A DNA stretch of 39,441 nt from Thermoflexales bacterium (GTDB lineage Bacteria; Chloroflexota; Anaerolineae; J036; Brachytrichaceae). The notes below the pieces were generated by a model. The model ran no database searches. It saw nothing but the letters and a program-made list of their open reading frames with translations, and was not told the DNA's origin. Each line of letters starts with the position of its first letter. Position 1 is the stretch's first letter. A program made the translations under genes and the position numbers. Shown here one piece after another: positions 1 to 8,313 of the stretch. The stretch covers positions 1 through 39,441 of the forward strand of contig JANWZM010000030.1 in assembly GCA_025054635.1 (NCBI GenBank). Reading direction: 5' to 3'.

Positions 1-1
1 T

Positions 2-97
2 AATGGCATTCTGCGCCAATTGCTGCACGATTTCTGGTTATGGCTGCAATACCTCAGCGGCGTCTCACCGCATGCCATCGCTCGCCAATATCGCTGA
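2..97 (+). CDS. C-terminal end of an unidentified protein (partial)
   Basis: One reading frame is open from the left edge to a TGA at 95-97 and gives 31 residues, rich in Leu, Trp and Tyr and ending in SPHAIARQYR. The codons look like those of the neighbouring genes, so this is probably the tail of a gene that starts outside the window. A second frame is also open here, but it gives a Cys-rich, unnatural-looking peptide. The family cannot be named from so short a tail. Confidence 0.4.
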   Translation, partial: NGILRQLLHDFWLWLQYLSGVSPHAIARQYR

Positions 98-154
98 GCG
101 ATCACCCTCCTAGCCCCGCGCCACGAATGCAGGAGGGGGCATTCCCCACCCCGG

Positions 155-174
155 CCCCCCCCCGCGGGGGGGGG
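155..174. repeat. Perfect C9-GC-G9 palindrome
   Basis: Nine C, then GC, then nine G (a tenth G follows at 175). Both arms pair perfectly around 164/165. Such a tract can form a very stable hairpin, and one strand is G-run rich. It is also a classic place for sequencing or assembly length errors. Confidence 0.85.
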
Positions 175-331
175 GCGCCTACGGGGTGCGCCATTGACCC
201 TGTTGACCGGGCAACGCTGCCCCCCCTTCTCGCCTCGTGGGAGACGGGGGCAGGGGAGAAGCGGGACAGCCCCCCCTCGCCCGAATGGGGATAGGAAGCG
301 CGGGCGGGCGTAGCGCTCCTCGCCCGCGCCA

Positions 332-400
332 GCGGGAGAGGGGATGGGGGTGAGGGCAACGTGACAAGCCCCGCCCTGTATTCGTGACTCACTCCTGAGG
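332..400 (+). repeat. Dispersed palindromic element, copy A
   Basis: The core GGGGATGGGGGTGAGGGC at 340-357 is identical over 18 bp to 12763-12780, and both are followed after a few bases by GTGACA and a short stretch ending in a (T)CACTCC motif. Related copies lie at 519-585 (inverted), 5262-5320 (degenerate) and 12733-12812. Confidence 0.65.
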
Positions 401-518
401 CACAAGCTCGTCGTAGCAGCAGAGGGTGTCCGCCGTCTCACCAGGTCAAACCGAACGTGCCGCTGTCCCGAACACTGCGGAGACCTATGATCAGAGCATT
501 CGAGCGCGCTAGGATAGG

Positions 519-585
519 TGTGACTCCCCCTCACCCCCATCTCCTCCCCCTCCGAGAGAGAAGCGCAGAGGTGAGGGCACAAGGC
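519..585 (-). repeat. Dispersed palindromic element, copy C (inverted)
   Basis: Read on the minus strand this stretch matches 12733-12790: it begins with CTCACCTCTGCGC, then a pyrimidine-rich arm, a GAGG turn and the ATGGGGGTGAGGG core (plus-strand positions 528-540). The two arms are roughly complementary, so the unit can fold into an imperfect hairpin. Confidence 0.65.
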
Positions 586-613
586 GCGACCCCCTACACC
601 ATGTGTTCGAGTC

Positions 614-642
614 TGGTCACTCCGCAGCTCTGACCCTACAAT
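614..642 (+). promoter_or_regulatory. Promoter of the SAM methyltransferase gene
   Basis: A TGGTCA -35-like hexamer (614-619) is followed after 17 bp by a TACAAT -10 hexamer (637-642). The ATG at 657 lies 14 nt beyond, so the 5' leader would be about 7 nt. This argues against the upstream in-frame GTG at 603, which would place the promoter inside the gene. Confidence 0.6.
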
Positions 643-656
643 CGCACCCAGGCGCG

Positions 657-1391
657 ATGGATGCCGAGGCTGTTGACAAGCGCGCTGAGCGCGGCGTGCC
701 TTCCCTTGTCTGGCGCGCAGGGCAGGAGCGCCGCCTGTCTCTGATTAACACGGTTGCGCCGTTGCAGGGCGCGCGCGTGCTCGTGGACGGCTGCGGCATC
801 GGCGCTTACGTGCGAGCTATCCGTCGCTTCACCCCTCACGTCGTCGGGCTAGACATCGAGCTCAGCCACGTGCGCGAGGGGGTTCGCCGCGGCACGCCCA
901 ACCTGCTGGTCGCGGCGTGCGAGGCGCTGCCCTTCAGCGACGCAGCGTTCGACGTGGTGCTCAGCCACGAGGTCTTGGAGCACGTCCGCGACGACCGCGC
1001 TGCTTGTGCTGAGATCATCCGCGTGCTGCGCCCTGGGGGGCGCGCAGTGGTCTTCGTGCCGAATCGGCTGTATCCGTTCGAGACCCATGGCGTTTACTGG
1101 CGCGGGCGGTATGTCTTCGGCAACATGTTTGGGGTGAACTGGCTGCCGAATGCCCTGCGCAACAGGCTTGCGCCTCACGTGCGCGCCTACACGAGTGCAC
1201 AGGTGCGCGGGTTGTTCAGCAGGTTGCCTGCGCGCATCGTCGTGCACAAGCAGATTTATCCTGGTTTTGACAACCTGATTGCGCGCCGAGGTGCCGCTGG
1301 GCAGTTGCTGCGCCGAGTGATGCACGCGCTGGAAGACACCCCGCTGCGGATGTTTGGGCTGTCACACTTTCTCGTTGTTGAGCGCTTATAG
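657..1391 (+). CDS. Class I SAM-dependent methyltransferase
   Basis: A 244-residue protein of the Methyltransf_11 type; substrate unknown. Motif I is a slightly degenerate SAM loop, VDGCGIGAYV, near residue 40; the acidic ribose-binding residue is in VVGLDIE; motif IV/post I is FDVVLSHEVLEHV; then comes RVLRPGGRAVVFVPN. A long C-terminal part (about residues 150-244) is rich in Arg and aromatic residues and may bind the substrate. I chose the ATG at 657 rather than the GTG at 603 because a TACAAT -10 box at 637-642 fits only the shorter form. It stands alone between two repeat-rich spacers. A second, only distantly similar methyltransferase is at 14655-15449. Confidence 0.85.
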   Translation: MDAEAVDKRAERGVPSLVWRAGQERRLSLINTVAPLQGARVLVDGCGIGAYVRAIRRFTPHVVGLDIELSHVREGVRRGTPNLLVAACEALPFSDAAFDVVLSHEVLEHVRDDRAACAEIIRVLRPGGRAVVFVPNRLYPFETHGVYWRGRYVFGNMFGVNWLPNALRNRLAPHVRAYTSAQVRGLFSRLPARIVVHKQIYPGFDNLIARRGAAGQLLRRVMHALEDTPLRMFGLSHFLVVERL

Positions 1392-1663
1392 GGGCGCACC
1401 GCATACGCCGTTGCAGGCGTGCGCAACACGCCTGCCGACCTGAGCCGGTGTAGGGGCGCGCTGCGCCCGCCTGCGTTCTAGTGCGACGGGGCGCGCGCCA
1501 TGCGCCCCCACGCGCCTATTGACCCGAGCAACTGTAGATGCGCGCTGCGCGCGCCGAATGTTCACCCCTAGTTTCTTCCCAGTGGGCTGCCTGAGATTAT
1601 GGGTGATGAAAAGCTCGGGAGAGGCGAGGGCGCAGGGGCGAGGCGGATTGGCACTTCTCAGCG
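1392..1663. repeat. Spacer with GGGGCGC-type interspersed repeats and a hairpin
   Basis: Several related units of the form TAGGGGCGC-(N)-GCGCCC occur (near 1390, 1452, 1484 and, inverted, 1534-1568). A perfect 9-bp hairpin lies at 1413-1421/1427-1435 with loop CGCAA, 22 nt after the methyltransferase stop. It lacks a T-run, so it is at best a weak terminator. No gene is visible. Confidence 0.5.
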
Positions 1664-2944
1664 CTACAGAACTAGCCCCCAAGGGTTCTCGAGCAAGCGC
1701 TTGATCTCGTTCAAGAACTGCGCTGCTTCTGCGCCATCGGTCACGCGATGGTCACCCGAGAGCGTCATGTTCATCATCGTGCGAATGACGATTTGACCCT
1801 CGCGCACGACGGGGGCAGGCTGTGCTGTGGCGACAGCAAGGATTGCAGCATCCGGCTGGTTGACGATGGCGATGAAGTTGTCCACCCGATACATGCCGAG
1901 GTTGCTGATGGTGAAGGTCTGACCGCCGTAGTCGGCGGGCTGCATCTTGCCCTCGCGGGCGCGCGCTGCCAGCCCAGCCATCTCTAGGCTGATCTGGCGC
2001 AAGCTCTTCTTGTCCGCGTCGCGCACCGTTACGGTGACTAGCCCATCTGGTACGGAGACAGCGACACCGACGTTGACCTGGTCGTGGCGCTGGATGCCAT
2101 CACCCGCAAACGAGGCGTTGAGATTGGGGAAGCGGCGCAGCGCTAACGCTGCCGCGCGGATGACCATGTCGTTGACGGAGACCTTCACGCCCTCAGCCTG
2201 CAGCGCAGCGTTGATCTGTTCGCGCAGGGCAAGCGCCGCGTCCATCTCGACGGACACAGTGATGTAGAAGTGCGGCACTTGCTGCTTGCTGGCGACCATG
2301 CGCGTCGCGATGGTTTGCCGCATCCGCGTGAGCGGTTGCTTCTCGCCGCTGACGGAGACTGGCGGGGGCGGCGCTGCCACAGGCGTGGGAACAGGCACTG
2401 GCGGGGGCGGGGGCACAACGACAGGCGCAGGGGGCTCAACTTTGGTCGGCGCAGGCGTGGCTGACAGGATGAACGCTTCAACGTCAGCTTTGGTGATTCG
2501 TCCCTCTGGACCTGTGCCCTTGACCAAGCGCAGGTCAACACCGCGCTCCTGGGCAATGCGACGTGCGACAGGCGTAGCGATGACGCGGTCACTCTCCGTG
2601 ACAACGCCCGATGCGGTCACCGGCGTAGGTGCCGGCGGTGTCACGAGCGCTGGCGTTTGCGTAGGCTGCTCAACAGGCGAAGGTGAGGCAGCCTCGACGA
2701 CCTCGTTGGGGTCGGCGATGATCGCGATGACCTCACCGACAGGCACTTTCTGCCCAGGCTGGGCGACGATCTTGCGCAGGATGCCGTCGGAGAAAGCCTC
2801 GATTTGGATGGTTGTCTTGTCGGTTTCGATCTCGGCGATGGCTTCGCCTCGGGTGACAGGGTCGCCCTCTTTCTTCAGCCAGGCAGCGATCGTGCCTTCG
2901 GTCATGTCGAAGCCCATCTGCGGCATGGTGATGTTGGTTGCCAT
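1664..2944 (-). CDS. pdhC: 2-oxo acid dehydrogenase complex, dihydrolipoamide acyltransferase (E2)
   Basis: Transfers the acyl group from E1 to CoA by way of a lipoyl-lysine and forms the core of the complex. The 426-residue protein has an N-terminal lipoyl domain (about 1-80; ETDKTT places the lipoyl lysine at K43), a Pro/Ala/Thr linker, a peripheral E1/E3-binding domain (ATPVARRIAQERGVDL, then GRITKADV), a second Pro/Val-rich linker and the catalytic domain ending in DHRVTDG, with active-site His near 399 and Asp near 403. It is the last of three genes and starts 18 bp after pdhB. Acyl substrate (pyruvate or branched-chain 2-oxo acid) cannot be decided from sequence alone. No E3 gene is in the window. 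Confidence 0.93.
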   Translation of the reverse strand: MATNITMPQMGFDMTEGTIAAWLKKEGDPVTRGEAIAEIETDKTTIQIEAFSDGILRKIVAQPGQKVPVGEVIAIIADPNEVVEAASPSPVEQPTQTPALVTPPAPTPVTASGVVTESDRVIATPVARRIAQERGVDLRLVKGTGPEGRITKADVEAFILSATPAPTKVEPPAPVVVPPPPPVPVPTPVAAPPPPVSVSGEKQPLTRMRQTIATRMVASKQQVPHFYITVSVEMDAALALREQINAALQAEGVKVSVNDMVIRAAALALRRFPNLNASFAGDGIQRHDQVNVGVAVSVPDGLVTVTVRDADKKSLRQISLEMAGLAARAREGKMQPADYGGQTFTISNLGMYRVDNFIAIVNQPDAAILAVATAQPAPVVREGQIVIRTMMNMTLSGDHRVTDGAEAAQFLNEIKRLLENPWGLVL

Positions 2945-2962
2945 AGGGTGTGCTCTGTCAAG

Positions 2963-3946
2963 TCAGTATTGGTTCTGCATCATGGCGCGCACGGCAGCGA
3001 CGACGTCCTCGGCGAAGGGCAGTGTAGCGCGCTCGAGGTTCTTAGCGTAGGGCATTGGCACTTCCAGCCCAGCCACGCGCGCGATCGGCGCGTCCAAGTA
3101 ATTGAACGCCACCTCCTGCACCGAGGCGGCGATCTCCGCCCCCAAACCGCCGGTGCGCCAGCCCTCCTCGACAACGATCATGCGATTCGTCTTGCGCACA
3201 GACTCGAGCGCCAGCGACAGATCGAGCGGGCGCAGCGTGCGCAAGTCAACGATCTCAACCTCGATGCCTTCTTCAGCCAGAATGCGCGCCGCTTTGAGCG
3301 ACTCGACCGTCATCCGCCCCCAGGTCACAATGGTGACGTCTTTCCCGCGACGCTTGTAGTCAGCCTCGCCAATTGGGATCAGATACTCCTCGTCGGGAAC
3401 CTCGCCGCGCGTGCTGTAAAGCTGCAGGTGCTCCAAGAAGACCACAGGGTCGTCGTCGCGGATGGCTGTCTTGAGCAGTCCTTTGGCGTCGTAGGGCGTC
3501 GCAGGCGCAACGACCTTTAGGCTGGGGATCGAAGCGAACCAGGCGTCGAAGTTTTGCGAGTGTGTGGCGGCAGTGCGACCATGTCCGTTCGGTGTGCGGA
3601 TGACCATCGGCACCTTGATCTGTCCGTTGAACATGTGGCTTTGCTTCGCCGCGTGGTTGACGATCTGATCCCAAGCCACCAAAGTGAAGTTGACCGTCAT
3701 AATCTCGCACACCGTGCGCAAGCCGCCCATGGCGGCGCCGATGCCAATGCCGATGATGGCTTCTTCAGCAATGGGGGTGTCGCGGACGCGCCCGGGGAAC
3801 TCCTTCGCTAGCCCAGCCGTGACGCCGTAAGCACCACCCCCGGCATATGCGACAACGTCCTCACCCCAAATGACCACGGTCGGGTCGCGCTGCATCTCCT
3901 CGCGCAGCGCACGCTTCAGCGCTTCGCGGTAAGTGATCTCTGGCAC
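2963..3946 (-). CDS. pdhB: 2-oxo acid dehydrogenase E1 component, beta subunit
   Basis: A 327-residue transketolase-like subunit that with the alpha subunit decarboxylates a 2-oxo acid on thiamine diphosphate. It shows the family start (TYREALKRALREEM, then VVIWGEDVV), the region ending DTPIAEEAIIGIGIGAAMGG and the C-terminal transketolase domain with VDLRTLRPLD. The start is a GTG at 3946, placed by a strong AAGGAGG ribosome binding site in the 15-bp gap after pdhA. Pyruvate is the likeliest substrate, but acetoin or branched-chain forms are close relatives. Confidence 0.93.
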   Translation of the reverse strand: MPEITYREALKRALREEMQRDPTVVIWGEDVVAYAGGGAYGVTAGLAKEFPGRVRDTPIAEEAIIGIGIGAAMGGLRTVCEIMTVNFTLVAWDQIVNHAAKQSHMFNGQIKVPMVIRTPNGHGRTAATHSQNFDAWFASIPSLKVVAPATPYDAKGLLKTAIRDDDPVVFLEHLQLYSTRGEVPDEEYLIPIGEADYKRRGKDVTIVTWGRMTVESLKAARILAEEGIEVEIVDLRTLRPLDLSLALESVRKTNRMIVVEEGWRTGGLGAEIAASVQEVAFNYLDAPIARVAGLEVPMPYAKNLERATLPFAEDVVAAVRAMMQNQY

Positions 3947-3961
3947 GGTACCCCTCCTTGG

Positions 3962-5002
3962 CTAGTGGTGCTTGCCGTTAGGCGAGACGCGCCCGCCGAG
4001 CTTTGGCGGGCGGATCAACGACCCGCTGATCTGCATGTGGCTGACGGGCTGCATGTAGATGTAATCATACAGACTCTCCAGAGGTGGCTCTGGGCTGTTG
4101 TCGGCAAACTCGATTGCGTCTTCGACTTCAGCCTCGACCGATTTGCGGATCGCGGCGAGCTCCTCTGGCGTCGCCAGCTCGCGCTTGAGCAGCACTTCAT
4201 CAGCAAATCGGGTGATTGGGTCGCGTCGGCGCCACTCGGCAATTTCCTCCTTGCTGCGCTGCACGTCAGGGTCAGCCATCGAGTGACCGCGGTAGCGGTA
4301 GGTCACGGCATTCAGGAAGACCGGGCCGTCACCTCGCCGCGCGCGCTCGGCAGCCCGGCAGACTGCCTCGTGCACGACGAGGACATCCATGCCATCCACT
4401 TCCTCGGCATACATGTCGTAGCCGGCCGCCTTGGTCAGCATCGGCACAGCACTGTGAACCTCGTAGGCAGTGCCCATGGCATACTGGTTGTTCTCTACCA
4501 GGAAGATGATGGGCACATTCCAGAGCTTTGCCCAGTTCAATGCCGCGTGAAAGGTGCCGATGTTGGTTGAGCCGTCGCCCATCGAGCACAGGGTCACACG
4601 CCCTGTCTTCAAGTATTGGGCGGCGACAGCCAAGCCGACTGCCAGAGGTAAGTGACCGCCGACGATGGCGTAGCCACCCCAGAAGTGCCGCTTGACATCA
4701 ACCAAGTGCATCGAGCCGCCGCGCCCGCCAGTCGTTCCAGTCGCGCGTCCGAACAGCTCTGCCATCACCGCGCGTGCGGTGCACCCGCGCGCCAATGCCC
4801 AGCCATGATCGCGGTAGTTCACCACAATCTCGTCGTCGGGCGCAAGCGCCGACACAGCGCCGACCGCAATCGCCTCTTGACCGTTGTACAAGTGCAAAAA
4901 GCCTGCGATCTTCGCCTTCGCATACATCTCGGCAGCCCGATCCTCAAAGACGCGGATCAACAGCATCTGCCGATACAGGGAGATCAGGGTATCTCTATCC
5001 AT
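3962..5002 (-). CDS. pdhA: 2-oxo acid dehydrogenase E1 component, alpha subunit
   Basis: A 346-residue thiamine-diphosphate subunit and first gene of the E1a-E1b-E2 operon. The TPP/Mg motif is visible as GDGSTNIG from residue 142, followed by AALNWAKLWNVPIIFLVENN. The region RYRGHSMADPD is the conserved phosphorylation-loop-like stretch of the family. The ATG at 5002 is used; an in-frame TAG only seven codons upstream rules out a longer form. No good ribosome binding site lies directly before it. A perfect SD-like AAGGAGGTG at 5044-5052 is too far upstream to serve this start. Confidence 0.93.
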   Translation of the reverse strand: MDRDTLISLYRQMLLIRVFEDRAAEMYAKAKIAGFLHLYNGQEAIAVGAVSALAPDDEIVVNYRDHGWALARGCTARAVMAELFGRATGTTGGRGGSMHLVDVKRHFWGGYAIVGGHLPLAVGLAVAAQYLKTGRVTLCSMGDGSTNIGTFHAALNWAKLWNVPIIFLVENNQYAMGTAYEVHSAVPMLTKAAGYDMYAEEVDGMDVLVVHEAVCRAAERARRGDGPVFLNAVTYRYRGHSMADPDVQRSKEEIAEWRRRDPITRFADEVLLKRELATPEELAAIRKSVEAEVEDAIEFADNSPEPPLESLYDYIYMQPVSHMQISGSLIRPPKLGGRVSPNGKHH

Positions 5003-5187
5003 TTCTCGTGTGCGCCGCTGTTGCTAATGACTATGAACAGCAGCACCTCCTTCCATACCGTGAAACCAGCTTTGCCAGTGGCTCATTGACGATGGAAAAC
5101 GGTAGGACTGCCTGCAGGAACAGTTGAGCTTCTCGATAGCCACGACAGGCGCATCGCACTGCCCGAGCCACGCTGTCACGGGATCTC

Positions 5188-5193
5188 ATTGTA
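5188..5193 (-). promoter_or_regulatory. Candidate -10 box of the pdh operon
   Basis: TACAAT on the minus strand, the same hexamer seen before several other genes here. It would give pdhA a leader of about 180 nt, unlike the short leaders elsewhere, and no -35 is visible at 16-18 bp, so the call is weak. Confidence 0.3.
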
Positions 5194-5261
5194 CGCCACA
5201 GCTCGAATGGGGCGTCGCTACGGGGAGTGACTCCATGAATGCATGGCAAGATGGATCGCCC

Positions 5262-5320
5262 TGCGCTTTCCCCAGCGTCTTTCCCCTTGAGGGAGAGGAA
5301 CTGGAGGTTAGGGCAAAGCA
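5262..5320. repeat. Dispersed palindromic element, degenerate copy D
   Basis: The CTTTCCCC-TTGAGGGAGAGG-(N)-GGAGGTTAGGGC pattern resembles the arms and turn of copies A-C, with several substitutions. Confidence 0.4.
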
Positions 5321-5520
5321 GAGCGCCAAGCACTACGTGTCTGGGTCTGGACATCTTCTCGTCACGGATTGGCTCAGCAAATGCGAAGCGCCTCCAGCCG
5401 CTGGCTTGCGCAGCGCTGCTTCTCGCAGTCGTTCGGGCAATTCTGCCGCCCACTGGGCAGTCATTTCCGCACCTAACGTCTACCTTGCCACAACTGCCAG
5501 ACTCTATCTTTGGTCATTGC

Positions 5521-6345
5521 TTAGTCTATCGGTTTGCCGCAGTGTGGACAAGTGCGCGCGCCCCGCTCGACCTTGAGTCGCTCTCGCTCCTCTGAGAAGC
5601 CCGCAGCCAGGATACCCGCGGGCAGTGCGAAGATGCCAATGCCAAGCACGGCAACGAATGAGCCGACGATCTTGCCCAGCGGCGTGATGGGGTAGATATC
5701 GCCGTAGCCAATCGTTGTGAACGTTGCCACACCCCACCACATTGCGGCTGGGATCGAGGAAAACGCCTCTGGCTGCGCTTCGTGCTCAACGTAGTACATC
5801 ACACTCGACGCCAGCACCAGCGCAACAAGCAAGATGAGCATTGTCACGGACAGATCGGGCAACTTCCGCCTGAACACTTGCCCAATTAACGCCAGTGATT
5901 GCGAATAACGCCCAAGCTTGAGCACGCGCAGCAACCGCAACAGTCGAAACAGGCGCAGCAAGCGCAGGTCAACCGCCAGGAACATGAGATAAGAGGGCAG
6001 AAATGCTGCAAGGTCGATCAGCGCCATCGGCGTCAAGGCAAAGCGAACCCGCCCCCACACCGGATGGGCAAAGCGTGGCTCGACCGTGCACGCCCATAGC
6101 CGCAGGGCATACTCCATCGTGAAGACCGCCACTGAAACGACTTCGAAGACCTGGAACGCAGTGCCGAACGCTTGAGCAAGCTCAGCGACGCTCTCCAGCA
6201 CCACAGCGATAACGTTCAAGGCGATCAGAACGCTCATCCCTACGTCGTAAATGTCGAGCGCCAGGCGATCTGAATCGCTCCCAGAGGCAGTTTCGAGCAC
6301 GCGCCAGACAGCTCGGCGAAGAGGGGATTCACGGGTGTCGCTCAT
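5521..6345 (-). CDS. Voltage-gated-type potassium channel (6TM, Ion_trans family)
   Basis: A 274-residue inner-membrane channel. S1-S3 helices lie at about 33-120. S4 is an unusually regular arginine ladder, LRLLRLFRLLRLLRVLKLGR, near 127-146. The pore loop has the selectivity filter TIGYGD at about 211-216, followed by S6. This layout is that of KvAP-like prokaryotic Kv channels. The short cytosolic C-terminus ends in CPHCGKPID, half of a zinc-ribbon-like motif, which is unusual; it could bind metal if paired across subunits of the tetramer (inference). The gene is alone and is divergent from the secreted-protein gene at 6418. A TACACT box 10 nt before the ATG supports the start. Confidence 0.92.
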   Translation of the reverse strand: MSDTRESPLRRAVWRVLETASGSDSDRLALDIYDVGMSVLIALNVIAVVLESVAELAQAFGTAFQVFEVVSVAVFTMEYALRLWACTVEPRFAHPVWGRVRFALTPMALIDLAAFLPSYLMFLAVDLRLLRLFRLLRLLRVLKLGRYSQSLALIGQVFRRKLPDLSVTMLILLVALVLASSVMYYVEHEAQPEAFSSIPAAMWWGVATFTTIGYGDIYPITPLGKIVGSFVAVLGIGIFALPAGILAAGFSEERERLKVERGARTCPHCGKPID

Positions 6346-6355
6346 CGGAGTGCAG

Positions 6356-6361
6356 AGTGTA
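6356..6361 (-). promoter_or_regulatory. -10 box of the potassium channel gene
   Basis: TACACT on the minus strand, 10 nt before the ATG at 6345; predicted leader only about 3-4 nt. No clear -35 hexamer is seen. Confidence 0.45.
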
Positions 6362-6405
6362 ACCCCCGGTAGGGTGGCTACGTCGCATGCCTCGACTAGG
6401 CTAGA

Positions 6406-6411
6406 TACACT
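6406..6411 (+). promoter_or_regulatory. -10 box of the secreted-protein gene
   Basis: TACACT, 6 nt before the GTG at 6418. The transcript would begin at or next to the start codon, so the mRNA is predicted to be leaderless. No clear -35 hexamer is seen. Confidence 0.45.
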
Positions 6412-6417
6412 ACGGGT

Positions 6418-8313
6418 GTGCGTAGGCTTTATTGGCTCGTGGCATTTGCCCTCCTGGGTCTCCTGGGGACACCTGTCCCTGTTCGCTCGACTGATGATGA
6501 ATGGTCGCCACCGCCGGAGGCGCTGATTGTGGACGACACCTCGCCACGATTCGTCCAGTTCGGCCCGCCTCAGTGGTGGAACGTCGCTACTGGCACAGAG
6601 TTCAGCTACTACGGCGGGCGCATGGTGTGGACGTTGAATGAGCAGACCCAGCTTTACAACTACGCCCGCTGGTATCTGCCGATCTCGGCGACGCTGCCGC
6701 TAACCTACGAGGTCTACGCCTTCATCCCGCGCTACAACGCTACGACAAGAAATGCGGTCTATCGCATCGTCCAAGGCACAGCGCAGACCCCGCTGACCCG
6801 CACGCGGGCAATTAGCCAGAACGTTTACTATGCTGAGTGGGTAAGCCTGGGACAGCACTACTTCCAGGCTGGCGGGGCAAACTATGTTGAGCTAACCGAT
6901 GTCACCGGTGAAACGACTGGACAGCGCCGAATCGCCTTCGACGCCATCGCATTTGTCCCTATCTCCCCGACTGCAACAATCACTGGTGAACATACCGTTT
7001 ACATTCCAGCCGTGATTGGCTCCGGCAGCAGCCAACCAACCTTCCGCTACACGACCTCGCGCTACATCTCGACGGTCAGCCCTGCCCATCACGAGCGGAT
7101 GGGGTGTGCGGCTGGACAAAACGATGAGCAGGGGATCGTCATCCTTGCCTTCGGGCAGGCTTGGGCGCAGTCAGGACAGTTTGGGGTCCTGTATTACCGA
7201 AGCAACTACACCTTCGCTTCGACTGCAGTCATTGCAAACGCGGTCAAAGGGTTCTTGCGCGGCTACTGGGCGTGCGCTTCGCCAACGGCGCAGCTCAAAC
7301 TTGTCGTTGGGACAAACAACTACCGAGGTGCGACAGGACGCCCGCACGGCGAAGCCTGGGGAGAGATGATCACTCAACTCAACGCCTGGTTGCGGTCTGA
7401 TGAAGTGCCGCCCGACGTAGCGAGTCGCATCGAGGTGCTTGGCGGCAACGACATCGAGATGTCGTGGAACACCCCGACCAACACCAAGCTCTGGGTGGAC
7501 GGCTACGCTTCGCGGACGATGCACCGGTTGATCAACTTCGGCACTTGCGACGGCTGTCCCACCCAAGGCAATCCTCACTGGCAGCCGAGCAACAATTGGA
7601 CGCTCGCGGACATCCTGTATGTCAACACAGGGATCGCTGCGCCGTTCCCAGAGATTTACCTGCGCAACGGCATCAACGCCGACCAGTGGTACCGGATGAG
7701 TTCGTATGCGTATCAGTCTCGCGGACAACCGCTCGCGTTTGCTGGGTTGCTGACGCAGTGGCAAGCCTGTCGAGACGTCGGCGGTTGTCGCGGGACAGAC
7801 AACACGCCGCGCCAGGGTTGGTATCAGCTCCAGTGGGCACTGAACGCTGACCCACGCACTGCGATGACGCTGCCGCTGCCGAGCGACATCACGTGGAGGG
7901 TGATCACAGATACCCTTCTAACTGCTGCTGCGCAGTCAGACGAGCTTGAACTCGCTCAGCTTGCGGTCTTGGCGACGACACCCGCGGGCACAGGGGCGGT
8001 CTTCGAGGGCGTCGCACCCCCCATTGAGCCGTCGCAGTTTCTCGACGAGAACGCATGGCGCGGCTTGGTCAATGGTCAGGTCGTGCGCGTCTTCGCTGGC
8101 TTGGTGCGCGATCCTGCTCTGGGCGGCGCTGACGAGCAAGCTCAAGGCGGCATCTTGCTCGTCTCAGATGCTGACGGGCAGATGCGCTTGATCGAAGCGC
8201 CAACTCCAGCGCGTGCGTTTAGGATTGTCGGCGCGGAAGGGGCTGTACTTATACTCAGCGACGGCAGCCTAACGTTGCGTTTTGACCTGGAGCGCGAAGC
8301 ATGGCTCGAATGA
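6418..8313 (+). CDS. Secreted protein with an N-terminal golvesin-like domain
   Basis: A 631-residue exported protein of unknown function. Residues 1-24 form a signal peptide (two Arg, a Leu/Ala core, then PVPVRS). Residues of about 37-175 look like a golvesin C-terminal-type beta domain: VDDTSPRFVQFGP, Tyr/Trp-rich strands, YEVYAFIPRYN, and a closing AFDAIAFVPI. A short Ser/Thr linker leads to a middle region (about 205-500) with NDEQGIVILAFGQAW, then GGNDIEMSWN and WVDGYASRT. That region recalls the barrel strands of carbohydrate-active enzymes, but no catalytic pair can be named. The last 110 residues look like a beta-rich module. The GTG start follows a TACACT box by 6 nt. Its 3' end overlaps the DUF2256 gene. 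Confidence 0.75.
   Translation: MRRLYWLVAFALLGLLGTPVPVRSTDDEWSPPPEALIVDDTSPRFVQFGPPQWWNVATGTEFSYYGGRMVWTLNEQTQLYNYARWYLPISATLPLTYEVYAFIPRYNATTRNAVYRIVQGTAQTPLTRTRAISQNVYYAEWVSLGQHYFQAGGANYVELTDVTGETTGQRRIAFDAIAFVPISPTATITGEHTVYIPAVIGSGSSQPTFRYTTSRYISTVSPAHHERMGCAAGQNDEQGIVILAFGQAWAQSGQFGVLYYRSNYTFASTAVIANAVKGFLRGYWACASPTAQLKLVVGTNNYRGATGRPHGEAWGEMITQLNAWLRSDEVPPDVASRIEVLGGNDIEMSWNTPTNTKLWVDGYASRTMHRLINFGTCDGCPTQGNPHWQPSNNWTLADILYVNTGIAAPFPEIYLRNGINADQWYRMSSYAYQSRGQPLAFAGLLTQWQACRDVGGCRGTDNTPRQGWYQLQWALNADPRTAMTLPLPSDITWRVITDTLLTAAAQSDELELAQLAVLATTPAGTGAVFEGVAPPIEPSQFLDENAWRGLVNGQVVRVFAGLVRDPALGGADEQAQGGILLVSDADGQMRLIEAPTPARAFRIVGAEGAVLILSDGSLTLRFDLEREAWLE

Larger units (their letters stand above)
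98..656. other. Intergenic spacer rich in G/C-tract repeats
   Basis: No convincing gene is present; open frames here come from very low-complexity G/C tracts. The stretch holds a perfect C9-GC-G9 palindrome (155-174), two copies in opposite orientation of a dispersed palindromic element (about 332-400 and 519-585), and the promoter of the methyltransferase gene at 614-642. Confidence 0.7.
5003..5520. other. Intergenic spacer upstream of pdhA
   Basis: No supported gene. It contains a candidate -10 box for the pdh operon (5188-5193), an SD-like AAGGAGGTG at 5044-5052 on the minus strand without a matching start codon, and a degenerate copy of the dispersed palindromic element at about 5262-5320. 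Confidence 0.6.

Noticed and set aside
98-400. Overlapping open frames of 60-96 codons on both strands
   Set aside because: They are Pro/Arg/Ser-rich translations of G/C tracts and repeats, without ribosome binding sites or family resemblance.
603-656. GTG start giving the first methyltransferase 18 more residues
   Set aside because: A TGGTCA-17-TACAAT promoter lies inside that stretch; the ATG at 657 fits it.
1413-1435. 9-bp hairpin after the first methyltransferase as an intrinsic terminator
   Set aside because: There is no T-run after it, and it is part of an interspersed repeat region.
5031-5453. 140-codon minus-strand frame upstream of pdhA, and the SD-like AAGGAGGTG at 5044-5052
   Set aside because: The product looks unnatural (Cys- and Arg-rich) and has no recognised family; no usable start codon follows the SD-like site at a normal distance, except an unsupported CTG that would give an 18-residue peptide.
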